64,000 bases of DNA. Source: Mesorhizobium muleiense (lineage in GTDB: Bacteria > Pseudomonadota > Alphaproteobacteria > Rhizobiales > Rhizobiaceae). The notes beneath the pieces were generated by a model that was given only the letters and a program-made list of their open reading frames with translations, did not search any database and was not told the DNA's origin. Shown here piece by piece: positions 1 through 9,094 of this stretch. Where the stretch lies: assembly GCF_900099905.1 (NCBI RefSeq), contig NZ_FNEE01000007.1:62001-126000 (forward strand). The letters are read 5' to 3'. Positions within the stretch are counted from its first letter, which is position 1. The number at the start of each line of letters is the position of its first letter. A program made the translations under genes and the position numbers.

Positions 1-2
1 GC

Positions 3-395
3 TATTTCCTGCTCACCGATCCGCAGTTCGCTGTGGCCGAGCGCAAGGCTGAGGCTGGCGAGACGGTCGGCTTCGCCTGGTATATGGGGCTTGGCCTGCC
101 AGTCTATGTGTTCTGGGTGACCGAAAGCGCGCTTGGCGCGGTATTCGGCAGGCTTATTCCCGATACCCATGCGCTGGGCATCGATTTTCTGCTGCCGATC
201 TATTTCCTCGGACTGGTCATGGGCTTTCGCAAACGGCCACTGTGGCTGCCGGTGGTCGTCGCCAGTGCTGCTGCCTCCATTATCGCCTACAAGACGGTGG
301 GCTCGCCCTGGCACGTCTCGATTGGCGCCGTGGCCGGCGTGCTGCTCGCGGTCATCCTGCCGCCGCGCCACAGCGGCGTGGAGGCGCGGCCATGA
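3..395 (+). CDS. azlC: AzlC family branched-chain amino acid exporter subunit, 5' truncated
   Basis: Inner-membrane large subunit of an AzlCD exporter, which moves branched-chain amino acids or analogues out of the cell. The frame is open from base 3, so the true start lies before the window and roughly the last 130 residues are present. They form several hydrophobic helices and end in a short basic tail. The next gene overlaps by ATGA, the usual azlC-azlD arrangement. Family assignment rests on the membrane pattern and on the azlD partner; the substrate is inferred from the family. Confidence 0.8.
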   Translation, partial: YFLLTDPQFAVAERKAEAGETVGFAWYMGLGLPVYVFWVTESALGAVFGRLIPDTHALGIDFLLPIYFLGLVMGFRKRPLWLPVVVASAAASIIAYKTVGSPWHVSIGAVAGVLLAVILPPRHSGVEARP

Positions 396-688
396 GCACA
401 ACCTTGTGGATCATCATCGCCGGTGCGATCGCGACCTATCTGACCCGCATCGGCGGCCATCTGGTGATCTCGCGCTTCGAAAACATCCATCCGCGCGTCG
501 AGGCGGGGCTGAACGCCGTGCCGGCGGCGGTGCTGACGACGCTGGTGGCGCCGGCAGCACTTGGCGGCGGGCCGGCGGAATGGGCGGCGTTGATCGTTGC
601 CGGGCTGGTCTCGCTGCGCGGCGGGCTGATGGCGATGTTTTTGGCCGGCGCCGTCGTGCTGGTGCTGGCCCGGCAGTTCGTCGGGTAA
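392..688 (+). CDS. azlD: AzlD family branched-chain amino acid exporter subunit
   Basis: Small 98-residue membrane partner of AzlC. It starts MSTTLWIIIAGAIATYLTR, with a conserved T-R-I-G-G stretch after the first helix, and has three to four hydrophobic helices, the normal AzlD size. The ATG at 392 overlaps the azlC stop (ATGA), which fixes the start and implies translational coupling. A longer frame opens upstream, but it lies within azlC in another frame and is not believed. Substrate range (valine, leucine, isoleucine, possibly methionine) is inferred from the family. Confidence 0.85.
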   Translation: MSTTLWIIIAGAIATYLTRIGGHLVISRFENIHPRVEAGLNAVPAAVLTTLVAPAALGGGPAEWAALIVAGLVSLRGGLMAMFLAGAVVLVLARQFVG

Positions 689-712
689 CCGGACCGGCTG
701 AGTACGCCAGTC

Positions 713-1894
713 TTACTTGCGCACGACGTTGGAGATCGCGGGATCGAATCGACCTCCTGCAAAGAGCCTGCGCATCGTCTCTTGCGGATCGAGACCAAAC
801 GTTTCGGCTGATGTCACCGCAATCAGCGCGTCGAGGTCGAGCGTCGGGGCGAGGTCGCGTCCTTGGTAGAGCGCACCGGCAGACAGTCCCGGCCAGTCGG
901 CCAGCACCCGCCCGCCATTCACCGCTCCGCCAGCGATCATCGCAGCCGATGCCGTACCGTGGTCGGTGCCGCCAGTGCCGTTGACGGCGACAGTGCGGCC
1001 GAACTCGGTGGCGACCAGCACGGTCGTATCCTTCCAGATATCGCTGAGGCCAACGTGCAACCCATCGATGAGCGCGTCGAGCGCTCTGAGCTGGTTGGCC
1101 AGCCTGGCTTGCTGGCCACTATGGGTGTCCCAGCCGCTGGTTTCGATCATGGCAACGCGCGGGCCGCCGGCCTTGGAGAGGAAGCCCGCAGCGGTGCGGC
1201 CGACGCTCGCTGCGTCCTTGCGCTGCGCGTTCACCGCGCCCAGCGCCCGTGTCTCCATCGCGCTGCTCCACAGCGCATGCAGCTGTTCGTCGGCGTCATA
1301 GAGCTTGCCGACGCGCATCATCAGGTCGTCCGGCGCCTCCGGCAGGGCGGACGGCGCATAGGAGGTGACGTCTGCCTCGCCTCGCAGCGCCAGCGGGATG
1401 GTCGGTGCAAAAGCGATTGCTTCGCCGCGAGACTTCGGCAGCATGCCGACCAGCCGGTTCAGCCAACCGTCCTTGCGCTCATAGGGCGAGCTGCCGCCGC
1501 TTTCGAGCACATTTTGACCATCGAAATGCGAGCGCTCGCGATAGGGCGAAGCGACCGCGTGGACGAACAGCGCCTGCTTGTCCTGATGCAGCTTGCGGAG
1601 ACCGGTGAGCGAAGGATGCAGGCCAAACGTGCCGTCAAGCTTTATCGGATCGTCGATGGCCAATGGGCCGCGCAGTGCGCGGTAGGCGGGGTCGGCGTAG
1701 GGAACGATCGTGTTCAGCCCGTCCGCGGCGCCGCGCTGGATGATGAACACGAAGCGGCGATCGGTTTCCACATTGGCGAAGACGATGCGCGGCGCGATCA
1801 GCATCGAGCCGAGACCGGCGCCGGCGAGAGTAAGGAATTGACGGCGTTCCATCTTGGTCATCTCCTCTGGAAAATCATCTTCGCTGGAAGTCAT
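713..1894 (-). CDS. DUF1501 domain protein, Tat-exported, sulfatase-like fold
   Basis: 393-residue protein of the DUF1501 family, distantly related to the alkaline phosphatase/sulfatase superfamily. No reaction has been firmly assigned to the family. The N-terminus carries a twin-arginine signal (ERRQFLTLAGAGLG, about residues 15-29) followed by a hydrophobic stretch, so it should act in the periplasm. Later motifs GWDTHSGQ and TEFGRT are typical of the family. The start at 1894 overlaps the stop of the DUF1800 gene by ATGA; internal ATGs at residues 12 and 15 are alternatives close to the signal. It is the last gene of a five-gene operon that begins with an ECF sigma factor. Confidence 0.85.
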   Translation of the reverse strand: MTSSEDDFPEEMTKMERRQFLTLAGAGLGSMLIAPRIVFANVETDRRFVFIIQRGAADGLNTIVPYADPAYRALRGPLAIDDPIKLDGTFGLHPSLTGLRKLHQDKQALFVHAVASPYRERSHFDGQNVLESGGSSPYERKDGWLNRLVGMLPKSRGEAIAFAPTIPLALRGEADVTSYAPSALPEAPDDLMMRVGKLYDADEQLHALWSSAMETRALGAVNAQRKDAASVGRTAAGFLSKAGGPRVAMIETSGWDTHSGQQARLANQLRALDALIDGLHVGLSDIWKDTTVLVATEFGRTVAVNGTGGTDHGTASAAMIAGGAVNGGRVLADWPGLSAGALYQGRDLAPTLDLDALIAVTSAETFGLDPQETMRRLFAGGRFDPAISNVVRK

Positions 1895-3297
1895 CGCCGC
1901 TGGAAATCAGGCGACACGAGCAGCAGCGCGATGCCGGTGCGCCGGCTCTCGGCGCGCTCGATCTCGGCCATCGTCAGGTCGCTGAGTGAGCCGGCAAAGA
2001 GTTTTCGCGCGAGATCTCGCGGATCGATGTCGCCACTCTGCGCGGCGAGGCGCTGCGCCGCCTCGACCCGGCGGACCAGCGCGTCGGGTGCGGCCCAGCT
2101 CCCGACAACATCGTCATAGCCGGCCGGCGAACGCGGCCGCCACACCGGTTGGCCGAGTTGGTTGAGCAGTTGCGCCAAGCGTGGCTTGCCGAGTTCGCTG
2201 CGGCCCAGGCCGCGCAGCGCCGAGATCGTCCATTCCCACGGCGTCTTGAACTTCGCCGCCGCTGGTTGCCAGGCTTCTGGACTGTCGAGGAGCGCGCGGT
2301 AGACCGCGACGAGATTGCCGTTCGACCGGCGAAAGGCTTCGGCGAGCCGTGTCACGACCGCTGCCGGCGGTTCGTCTGCAATGAAGTGGCGCGCCAGCTT
2401 GGTCGCGACGTGCGTTGCGGTCGCGTTGGCCGCCGCGAGGTCGCCGAGCACGGCGAGCGCCTGTTTGTCGCCGCGCTGGTCGTAGGTCTTGCCGATGATC
2501 GTGCGTTGGCCCGGTTCGTGCAGCCCGGGTCGAAAGGTGAAAGCGCCGGCCTGGCCTCGCCCTTTAGCGCGTCCGGTGCTGAAACCGGTCAGCGCCAGTG
2601 CGAATTCGGTCACGTCGGCCTGGCTGTAGCCGGAGCGTGCACCGAGTGTGTGCAGTTCCATGATTTCGCGGGCCAGGTTCTCGTTGATGCCGGGTTTGCG
2701 CTTGGGGTTGCGTTTTGCGGCGCGTTTGGCAAGTTTCGAGTTGGGACCGATCGAGCGCACCTGGTCGAGATAGAACAGCATCGCCGGGTGGCGCTCGGCG
2801 GCGAGCAGCATATCTTCGAAGCGGCCGAGCACATGTGGGCGGATCGCCTCGCGCTCGAAGGCGCCGGCGATCAGGGTCACCTGCGGTTTCTCCGCCGAGA
2901 TGGCGAAATGGTTCGACCAGAAATGCACGAGCCGTTCGACGAAGGGGGTCGATGTTTCGAGCGCTGCGCGTGCTCGCATGTCGACCTCGTCGCGATAAAG
3001 CGCTTGAGCCTCCTGGCGCGCCGCCTTGCGGGCGGCCATCTTTGCGGCCGCGTCGGCGTCTTTGGCCTCGAGCATCGCTTCGGCATAGCCGGCGCCGAGT
3101 GTGGCCGAGTCCTGCGCGCCGGAAAAGACCGCCGGGTTTGCGTCGTAGCTTTCGAACTGCGCTATCAGCCAGGATTTCGGGTCGGCCGGCGCCTCGTCGT
3201 CGGGCCGGGCGCCCAGGCCGAAGCGGTTGAGCGCAACCGCGACATCGCTCGGACTTGCCAATGGTGCCTCCGTCAGCATTGCTTTTGGAAGCTTCAA
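1891..3297 (-). CDS. DUF1800 domain-containing protein
   Basis: 468-residue member of the DUF1800 family, whose function is unknown and which is usually encoded beside DUF1501. Recognisable family features are the NLAREIMELHTLG stretch in the middle, the KLARHFIADEPP segment and a conserved WSNHFA motif. I see no convincing signal peptide. It lies 36 bases downstream of the periplasmic sensor-like gene and overlaps the DUF1501 gene by four bases, so the two are probably made together. A joint role at or beyond the inner membrane is inferred from gene pairing only. Confidence 0.85.
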   Translation of the reverse strand: MKLPKAMLTEAPLASPSDVAVALNRFGLGARPDDEAPADPKSWLIAQFESYDANPAVFSGAQDSATLGAGYAEAMLEAKDADAAAKMAARKAARQEAQALYRDEVDMRARAALETSTPFVERLVHFWSNHFAISAEKPQVTLIAGAFEREAIRPHVLGRFEDMLLAAERHPAMLFYLDQVRSIGPNSKLAKRAAKRNPKRKPGINENLAREIMELHTLGARSGYSQADVTEFALALTGFSTGRAKGRGQAGAFTFRPGLHEPGQRTIIGKTYDQRGDKQALAVLGDLAAANATATHVATKLARHFIADEPPAAVVTRLAEAFRRSNGNLVAVYRALLDSPEAWQPAAAKFKTPWEWTISALRGLGRSELGKPRLAQLLNQLGQPVWRPRSPAGYDDVVGSWAAPDALVRRVEAAQRLAAQSGDIDPRDLARKLFAGSLSDLTMAEIERAESRRTGIALLLVSPDFQRR

Positions 3298-3333
3298 CGC
3301 GGCAGCGACTGGAATCCGTCGCTGTTTCCAGCT

Positions 3334-3801
3334 CTATTTTTCGCCCGCTCGGCGCAGCATGTTGCTGCGGCCGCGCAGGCCGTCGACAAGTCGCGCCCTG
3401 TCGGCTGGCGTCAGTCCCGTCGCGAAGGTCACGATTGCCTGTTCGAGCCGGCCGCGCAGCGCCATATCGGCTTGCCGGACCGAGGCGAGCGTCTCATTGA
3501 CCGCCGCTGCGTCGATCGGCTCAGCCTCGATCAGGCGCGCCACCGCCTCGCGGCCGACCCGAGCCGCTTCGATGTCGGCAGCCGACTGGCGCCGCGCCTC
3601 TGCGAGCGCCTGGCGGAACGCCTTGCGCTGGTCGGGCGACAGGCCGGCCGCGGCGAAGCGCAGGCCGCGCTGGTCGCCCGCTCTGTCGCGCTGCCCCTGC
3701 TGCGCCTGCCATATATAGCCAGCGCCGGCGGCGGCGCCGAGCACGAAGACGTTCAGTGCCAGCGAGACGGCAAGCAGGATCCTGATGCTGCGTTCGCTCA
3801 T
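3334..3801 (-). CDS. Periplasmic Metal_resist/CnrX-Spy-like sensor protein
   Basis: 155-residue protein with an N-terminal signal-anchor (residues 7-30, RILLAVSLALNVFVLGAAAG) followed by a helical, charged domain like the CnrX/ZraP/Spy group (periplasmic heavy metal sensor family). In CnrYXH-type systems such a protein sits in the periplasm and controls an anti-sigma factor. I find no histidine or cysteine in the sequence, so CnrX-style metal binding looks unlikely; an envelope-stress or chaperone-like sensor is the alternative. The start overlaps the stop of the anti-sigma gene by ATGA. Confidence 0.7.
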   Translation of the reverse strand: MSERSIRILLAVSLALNVFVLGAAAGAGYIWQAQQGQRDRAGDQRGLRFAAAGLSPDQRKAFRQALAEARRQSAADIEAARVGREAVARLIEAEPIDAAAVNETLASVRQADMALRGRLEQAIVTFATGLTPADRARLVDGLRGRSNMLRRAGEK

Positions 3802-4202
3802 TGCACGTCCCCCTGCATGTCGCCGAATGCGGTCAGCGCATAGGTGTCGCCATCGTCAGGGGCGCTGTTGGGCGGCAGCAGCACGGCGACTGTCAGCGCC
3901 CCGGCCAGCGCGCCCGCCAGTCCGATGCCGGCCAATCCGGCACACCGCCAGACGAGTTGGGTGCGGCGCCAAAGCGCAGACGGCGCCGTGGCGATGATCC
4001 TTCGCGCGAGCGCGTCGTCCGGAGCTGCGACGCGATGGCGCGACAGCAGATCGTCAAGCTCCACCGCCGGTGCAAGCGCGGCTTCGGCTTGAGCCGGATT
4101 GGCGGCGATGAAGTCCAGCGCTGCCGTGCGCTCGTTTTCGGGCCAGCGCTGCGGCGACCCGCCATAGGCGGCAACGAGCTCGGAAAACCTCTCTGGAGTC
4201 AT
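3798..4202 (-). CDS. Putative membrane anti-sigma factor
   Basis: 134-residue protein: about 85 cytoplasmic residues, one strongly hydrophobic helix (about residues 88-110, rich in Ala, Gly and Leu) and a short periplasmic tail. This topology, and a start that overlaps the end of the ECF sigma gene (ATGA), fit an anti-sigma factor that holds the sigma at the membrane. The cytoplasmic part has no His/Cys zinc-binding anti-sigma motif. The ATG at 4202 is chosen because of the overlap; a longer upstream frame exists but runs through the sigma gene in another frame. Function is inferred from context. Confidence 0.7.
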   Translation of the reverse strand: MTPERFSELVAAYGGSPQRWPENERTAALDFIAANPAQAEAALAPAVELDDLLSRHRVAAPDDALARRIIATAPSALWRRTQLVWRCAGLAGIGLAGALAGALTVAVLLPPNSAPDDGDTYALTAFGDMQGDVQ

Positions 4203-4747
4203 GTCATTTCGTCCCTGTCTCGTCCGAGCCTGGAGCGCAGCTGCCGCCGCGCCCGCGACAACAGGCTTTCCAATGCCTCGATGCTGATGCCCATGACCTC
4301 TGCCGCATCGCTGTTCGAAAGCTCCTGATAATACTGCAGCACGATCGCCTCGCGCTGGCGCTCCGGCAGTTCGGCCAGCGCGCGCCGCACCTGGTGCTGA
4401 TCGTCGGCTGCGAGCATATCCGCTTCTGCGCCCGGGCGTTCGTCGCGGCGATCGGGAAGTTCCGCCACCGGCGTCTCCCGCCGCCTGCGCAGCCGGTCGT
4501 AGCAGAGATTGAGCGCGACGCGATGCAGCCAGGTGTCGAACTTCGCCTCGCCGGCGCGCCAGCCCGGAGCCGCCCGCCAGATGCGCAAGAACGTCTCCTG
4601 CGCGACATCCTCGGCCTCGCCGCGGTCGCCCAGCATTCGCGTGGCGAGACGGATCAGCCGCGGCAGCTTGCGCTCGACCATGGCATCCACCGCAGCCGCG
4701 TTGTTCTGAGCGATCAGCGCCAGCAGCCGCTCGTCGGTTTCGCCCAC
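4199..4747 (-). CDS. ECF-type RNA polymerase sigma factor
   Basis: 182-residue extracytoplasmic-function sigma factor. Region 2 covers about residues 22-90 (DVAQETFLRIWRAAP is the classic core-binding segment) and region 4 about residues 115-170 (LPERQREAIVLQYYQELSN, then a helix-turn-helix). The start is GTG at 4747 with a GAGAAGG Shine-Dalgarno just upstream. It heads an operon with the anti-sigma-like gene, the periplasmic sensor-like gene, DUF1800 and DUF1501, all joined by overlaps or short gaps. Autoregulation is likely from the layout, but I could not find a convincing GGAAC-type promoter. Confidence 0.9.
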   Translation of the reverse strand: MGETDERLLALIAQNNAAAVDAMVERKLPRLIRLATRMLGDRGEAEDVAQETFLRIWRAAPGWRAGEAKFDTWLHRVALNLCYDRLRRRRETPVAELPDRRDERPGAEADMLAADDQHQVRRALAELPERQREAIVLQYYQELSNSDAAEVMGISIEALESLLSRARRQLRSRLGRDRDEMT

Positions 4748-4954
4748 GTTCTGCCTTCTCGTTCCACCACGCCTGACCTTCTGCCGACACGATCGTCATC
4801 CTGCACCCGCCATGTGTCTTCAACGAGTTCCAACGCGAAATCCGTCGGCGACCCGTGCTTGGTGTGATAGACATGGCTCCGGTCTGGCGGCACACCATTG
4901 GCGGAATGTTCGGTTGATGGACGCCCCACCAATCATTCCTGGAAGGTCGCCTTT

Positions 4955-5401
4955 CTACGGTATCCTCCCGTCCATCTCCGGGAACAGGACGACGCTTTCC
5001 TGAGCGGTCGGTTCGTTGCGGGCGCCAATAAAAATGGCCGGCGTGCTTGCCCTGTTCACTGCAACGTGGAGCACGTTGGCGGGAATATAGAGATAGTCGC
5101 CGGGATGCACGACATCCCGAAATTGCAGTTCGTCCCCGCTCCACATCTCCAGCTCCTCTCCGCTCAGCATATAAAATGCTGTTTCGTGACGTGCGTGGAC
5201 GTGGGCCTTGGTCCGTTTCCCCGGAGGCATCGTGACGACACCCAGCCAAAGCGCCTTCGCGCCGACGGTCTCAGCACTTATTCCCGGCAGATAGTCCGAC
5301 CCCTGTTCGGCTCGATAAGCCTCGCCACCCCCGACGATTACAGCTTTTCTGTCGCTGGGCGTGACGTTGCCCGCTCCGGACGCTTGCTTCAACATCGTCA
5401 T
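4955..5401 (-). CDS. Cupin domain-containing protein
   Basis: 148-residue single-domain cupin. The metal-binding motifs are visible: HVHARHETAFYML in motif 1 and a later PANVLHVAVN for the last histidine ligand. The substrate is unknown; such proteins range from isomerases to small-molecule sensors. The ATG at 5401 is preferred over the one at 5413 because a GGAGG Shine-Dalgarno (complement of 5407-5411) lies inside the first codons of the longer frame at the correct distance. The gene is divergent from the broken winged-helix regulator starting near 5534, which may once have controlled it. Confidence 0.8.
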   Translation of the reverse strand: MTMLKQASGAGNVTPSDRKAVIVGGGEAYRAEQGSDYLPGISAETVGAKALWLGVVTMPPGKRTKAHVHARHETAFYMLSGEELEMWSGDELQFRDVVHPGDYLYIPANVLHVAVNRASTPAIFIGARNEPTAQESVVLFPEMDGRIP

Positions 5402-5406
5402 TTTGA

Positions 5407-5411
5407 CCTCC
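5407..5411 (-). promoter_or_regulatory. Shine-Dalgarno site that sets the cupin start
   Basis: GGAGG on the minus strand, five bases before the ATG at 5401. It overlaps the second codon of the alternative longer start at 5413, so the shorter protein is favoured. Confidence 0.7.
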
Positions 5412-5533
5412 ATATGTGTTAGTCTGTGCGAAGAATGGCCAAGATGACCGCACGTCCGGCCGGAGTCCTAAAAGGGGAGGCGAAAAGTTCCGAATTCTTC
5501 CGAAGCCGGCAGGCGGAGTGTCGCAGCGCCGCG

Positions 5534-7074
5534 ATGCTTAGCGTTCGGCCCGTTCGTGCTCGACATGCTGCGCGGGGGGCTTGTCCGCGAGGGCCGGCCG
5601 GTTGCGCTCGGGCACAAAGGCTTGTCGTTGCTTCAAGCCCTGCTGGAGGCACCGGCTCAAGTGCTGAGCAAGACGGCGCTTATGGAAGCGGCTTGGCCCG
5701 ATACCGTTGTCGAAGAAAGCAATCTCTCTGTGCAGATTGCCGCCCTGCGCAAGCTGCTCGGGCCACAGCCAGACGGCAGCGAGTGGATCGCCACGGTTCC
5801 CCGCACCGGATATCGTTTCGCCGGCAGCGTCCATGTGCTGGACGCCGCTGCAGACGGCGCGCTGCCAAGTTCCGGCCAGCCGCCGGGATTCTCCGAAAGA
5901 CCGTCCATCGCGGTCTTGCCGTTCGCCAATGTCAGCGGCGACAGGGAACAGGCCTATCTGGCTGACGGCATCACGGAGGACATCATCACAGCACTGACGA
6001 AGTTCCGCTGGTTCCGGGTGATCGGCCGCAATTCCAGCTTCGTCTACAAGGACAAGCCCGTCGACTCCAAACAGGTGGCCCGCGAGCTTGGCGTCCGTTA
6101 TGTGCTGGAAGGCAGCGCGCGCCGGTCCGGCCAGCACATCCGGGTCTCGACGCAATTGGTCGATGCGGCCTCGGCCAATCAGATCTGGGCCGAACGATAC
6201 GAGATGGAACTGACGGAGGCATTCGCCGTCCAGGATGCCATAGCCGAGCGGGTGGCTGGGGCGATCGAGCCCGAACTTCTCAAGACGGAGTCGCTACCAG
6301 CCGCCGCACGCAGCAGCGGAAACGCGACGGCCTGGGACCTGGTGCGGCAAGGTACCTGGCATTTCCACCACGTCGGCCGTCAGACTCACTTGAGTGCCCG
6401 CAGGCTGTTCCGGGAGGCATGCAGGCTCGATCCTGAACTCGCAGAGGCCCACCTTTGGCTCGGTCGCGTCAGCGCCGGCATCGTCGCTTACGGCTGGAGT
6501 GACGAACCGCAACGGGACATCCGGGAAGGCCTCGATGCAGCCTTGAAGGCGGTTCGGCTCGACGAGAAGAATCCCTATTCGCATTACGCGCTGGCCATCT
6601 GCAGCATCTACGCCAACGGAACAGGCTATTCTTGCCGCGGAAAAGGCGATCGAGATCAGCCCAAGCTTCGCCCTTGGTCATCTGGTGATGGGAATGGGGC
6701 AGCTTTTCCGCGGCAGCGCATCCGAGGCAATAGCGCCGCTCGAACACGGCCTTATGTTGAACCCTTACGATCCGCAGAACTTCGTCTGGTTCAATATCCT
6801 GGCGCTCGCCTACCTGTTTGGAGGACAGGCAAGCGAGGCGCTTACCGCGGCCATCAAGGCGCGCAAGATCGCTCCGGCATGGCGGCCCACCCACGAAACA
6901 CTAGCCTGCTGCTACGTTTCGCTCGGCCGCTCGCCGGAGGCTGGATCTTGCGTTGAGCTGATGCGGGAAATGGAAAACCCTTCAGGCGATGCCTTGGCGC
7001 CGTTCAGGCTGCGCAATCCACATTGGGCAGACGAGATGGCGCATCTGTTGAAGAAAGCCGGTTGGCAGCGATAA
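5534..7074 (+). pseudogene. Winged-helix / TolB-N / TPR regulator, frameshifted
   Basis: A CadC-like regulator in pieces. From GTG 5556 one frame encodes a winged-helix DNA-binding domain (ESNLSVQIAALRKLLG, ATVPRTGYRF), then a TolB-N/FlgO-like domain (RPSIAVLPFANVSGD, LADGITEDIITAL) and the first TPRs, until about 6617. There the sense continues in the next frame (EQAILAAEKAIEISPSF) and runs through more TPRs to 7074. Removing one G near 6617 joins the two halves. The N-terminus also looks damaged: the family start (FGPFVLD) has no start codon in frame, but ATG 5534 would give MLAFGPFVLD if one A near 5540 were absent. Two indels favour a pseudogene, though sequencing error is possible. Confidence 0.75.
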
Positions 7075-7105
7075 AGCCACAGGCCGTTCCCGGCCTTGCC
7101 GAAAA

Positions 7106-8953
7106 TCAGATCTTTGCATCGTGCGGCAGTGGTGCGGTCGCCTTTTCCAGCCAGGCCAGCGCCTCGCCGTCGAGTATCGGCCCGATCTCGGCCAGCACGC
7201 GGGCGTGGTATGTGTCGAGCCAATGCAACTCGTCGCGCGTCAAAAGGTCCGACCGCACCAGCCTGGTGTCGATCGGCGCCAGCGTCAGCGTCTCGAAGCC
7301 GTGCATGGCGATGTCGCCGCCCTCTATCGGCTCGGCCGGCGTCACCAGGATGAGATTCTCGATGCGGATGCCGTAAGAACCCTCCTTGTAGTAGCCCGGT
7401 TCGTTGGAGACGATCATGCCCGCCAGCAGCTTTTCGGTGCCGGTCCTGGCGATGCGTTGCGGGCCCTCGTGCACGGCCAGATAGGAGCCGACGCCGTGGC
7501 CGGTGCCATGGGCGAAATCGCAGCCATGTTTCCATAGAGCCAGACGCGCCACGGCATCGATCTCGGAGCCGCGCGTGCCCGGGGGAAAGCGCAGCATGGA
7601 AATGCCGATCATGCCCTTCAGCACCAGCGTGAAGCGTTCGCGCATTTCCTCGGTCGGCGTGCCGATCGGCACCGTGCGGGTGATGTCGGTGGTGCCGTCC
7701 TGATACTGCCCGCCCGAATCGAGCAGGAACAGTTCGCCAGACTGAAGCTTTCGGCTGGTGGCGCGGGAAACGCGGTAGTGCATGATGGCGCCGTTCGGGC
7801 CGGCGCCGGCGATGGTGTCGAAGGACACGTCGCGCAGCGGCATTTGCGTTTCCTCGCCGGTGCTGCGGCGGCACTCCTCAAGCTTGGTGACGACCGCGAT
7901 CTCGTCGAGCTTGCCCGGTTCCTGGCGGTCGAGCCAGCAAAGCAGCTTGGCGACCGCGGCGCCATCGCGGCGGTGCGCGGCGCGGGCGCCGTTGATTTCG
8001 GCCTGGTTTTTCGTCGCGCGCGGAATGCGGGCAGGGTCGGGTTCGGTGATGACGGTGCCGCCATTGTCCTCGACCAGCATTCTCAGTCTCTCCGCCGCCA
8101 GCACCGGATCCAGCCCGATCTTCGCGCCGCCCTTGGCCAGGGCTGCGATAGCAGCTTCGAATTCACCGGGTTCGTGCAATTCGGCGAGCTGCGTCAGATA
8201 GGCCGCGACGGTGCGTGAAAACTTACGCTGGTCCATGAAAAGCAGGTGCGATCGATCGGCGGCGAGCACGGCGAAGCCGAGCGCCAGCGGCGTGTGCGGC
8301 ACATCGCCGCCGCGGATGTCGAAGGCCCAGGCGATGGAGGACGGGTCGGTCAGCACGGCATGGGTGGCGCCATCCTTGCCGATCGACTCGGCCAGCCGCG
8401 CCAGCTTGTCCTTGGCCAATTCGCCGGCAAAGCCGATAGGATGAAGCTCGACCGGCGCCAGCGGCGGTTCGGGCTGGTTCTCCCAAATGGCGTCGATCGG
8501 ATTCCTCTCGAGCGGCACCAATGTCGCTCCCGATTTTTCGGCCGACGCTTTCAGCGCTTTCACGTCGCCGATCGTCTGCAGCCACGGGTCGAAGCCAAGC
8601 CGCACGCCCTTGCCGAGATTGTCCTTGATCCACGTGGCGGGCGGATTGTCGACTAGGCTTTCGATCGAAAAGATGTCGAGATCGACCTCGTGGCGCACCT
8701 GCAGCGTGTAGCGGCCGTCGACGAACATGATGGCACGGTCGCCGAGCACGATGGCGACGCCGGCCGAGCCGCTGAAGCCGGTCAGCCATTTCAGCCGCGC
8801 CGAGCGGTCGGCGACATATTCGCCCTGATGCTCGTCGGCACGAGGCACGATGAAGCCGTCCAGCCCGCTGGCCGCCAGCCATTGACGCAGCAACGCCACA
8901 CGCGGCTTGCCGACGGCGGGGTCGCCTGCGGAATCAAAGGTCTGGAACATCAT
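7106..8953 (-). CDS. Aminopeptidase P family protein (M24B)
   Basis: 615-residue cytosolic metallopeptidase that removes an N-terminal residue preceding proline. Two creatinase-like N-terminal domains lead into the C-terminal pita-bread domain. The ligands of the two metal ions are visible: the two Asp in DSGGQYQDGTTDITRTV, the His in HGTGHGVG, and the Glu residues in SNEPGYY and GIRIENL. ATG 8953 (or the adjacent 8950) follows an AGGAGAG Shine-Dalgarno; the frame stays open to 9100, but that part runs into an intergenic repeat and is not believed. Single gene, convergent with the broken TPR regulator. Confidence 0.92.
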   Translation of the reverse strand: MMFQTFDSAGDPAVGKPRVALLRQWLAASGLDGFIVPRADEHQGEYVADRSARLKWLTGFSGSAGVAIVLGDRAIMFVDGRYTLQVRHEVDLDIFSIESLVDNPPATWIKDNLGKGVRLGFDPWLQTIGDVKALKASAEKSGATLVPLERNPIDAIWENQPEPPLAPVELHPIGFAGELAKDKLARLAESIGKDGATHAVLTDPSSIAWAFDIRGGDVPHTPLALGFAVLAADRSHLLFMDQRKFSRTVAAYLTQLAELHEPGEFEAAIAALAKGGAKIGLDPVLAAERLRMLVEDNGGTVITEPDPARIPRATKNQAEINGARAAHRRDGAAVAKLLCWLDRQEPGKLDEIAVVTKLEECRRSTGEETQMPLRDVSFDTIAGAGPNGAIMHYRVSRATSRKLQSGELFLLDSGGQYQDGTTDITRTVPIGTPTEEMRERFTLVLKGMIGISMLRFPPGTRGSEIDAVARLALWKHGCDFAHGTGHGVGSYLAVHEGPQRIARTGTEKLLAGMIVSNEPGYYKEGSYGIRIENLILVTPAEPIEGGDIAMHGFETLTLAPIDTRLVRSDLLTRDELHWLDTYHARVLAEIGPILDGEALAWLEKATAPLPHDAKI

Positions 8954-9034
8954 GGCCTCTCCTCGGATGCTCGATGTGAGCGGCGGACTTTCAAGTCGAA
9001 CCGTGCCGCCGTTGACATCCAGCCTTTTGTTTGA

Positions 9035-9079
9035 GCATCGGGTTTTCCCAAAACCGGTTTCCACTTTTGGGCCCGATGC
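9035..9079. repeat. Short palindromic intergenic repeat (REP-like hairpin)
   Basis: Imperfect hairpin opening with GCATCGGG and closing with CCCGATGC around a CCAAAACCGG core. This hairpin type recurs in the window (10516) and is common between genes in rhizobia. It lies upstream of the aminopeptidase gene. Confidence 0.7.
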
Positions 9080-9094
9080 TTTGGCGCGACCGTA

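Noticed and set aside
2149..3843. A 564-codon open frame on the plus strand
   Set aside because: It lies opposite the DUF1800 and sensor-like genes and has no recognisable motif. Long antisense frames are expected at this GC content.
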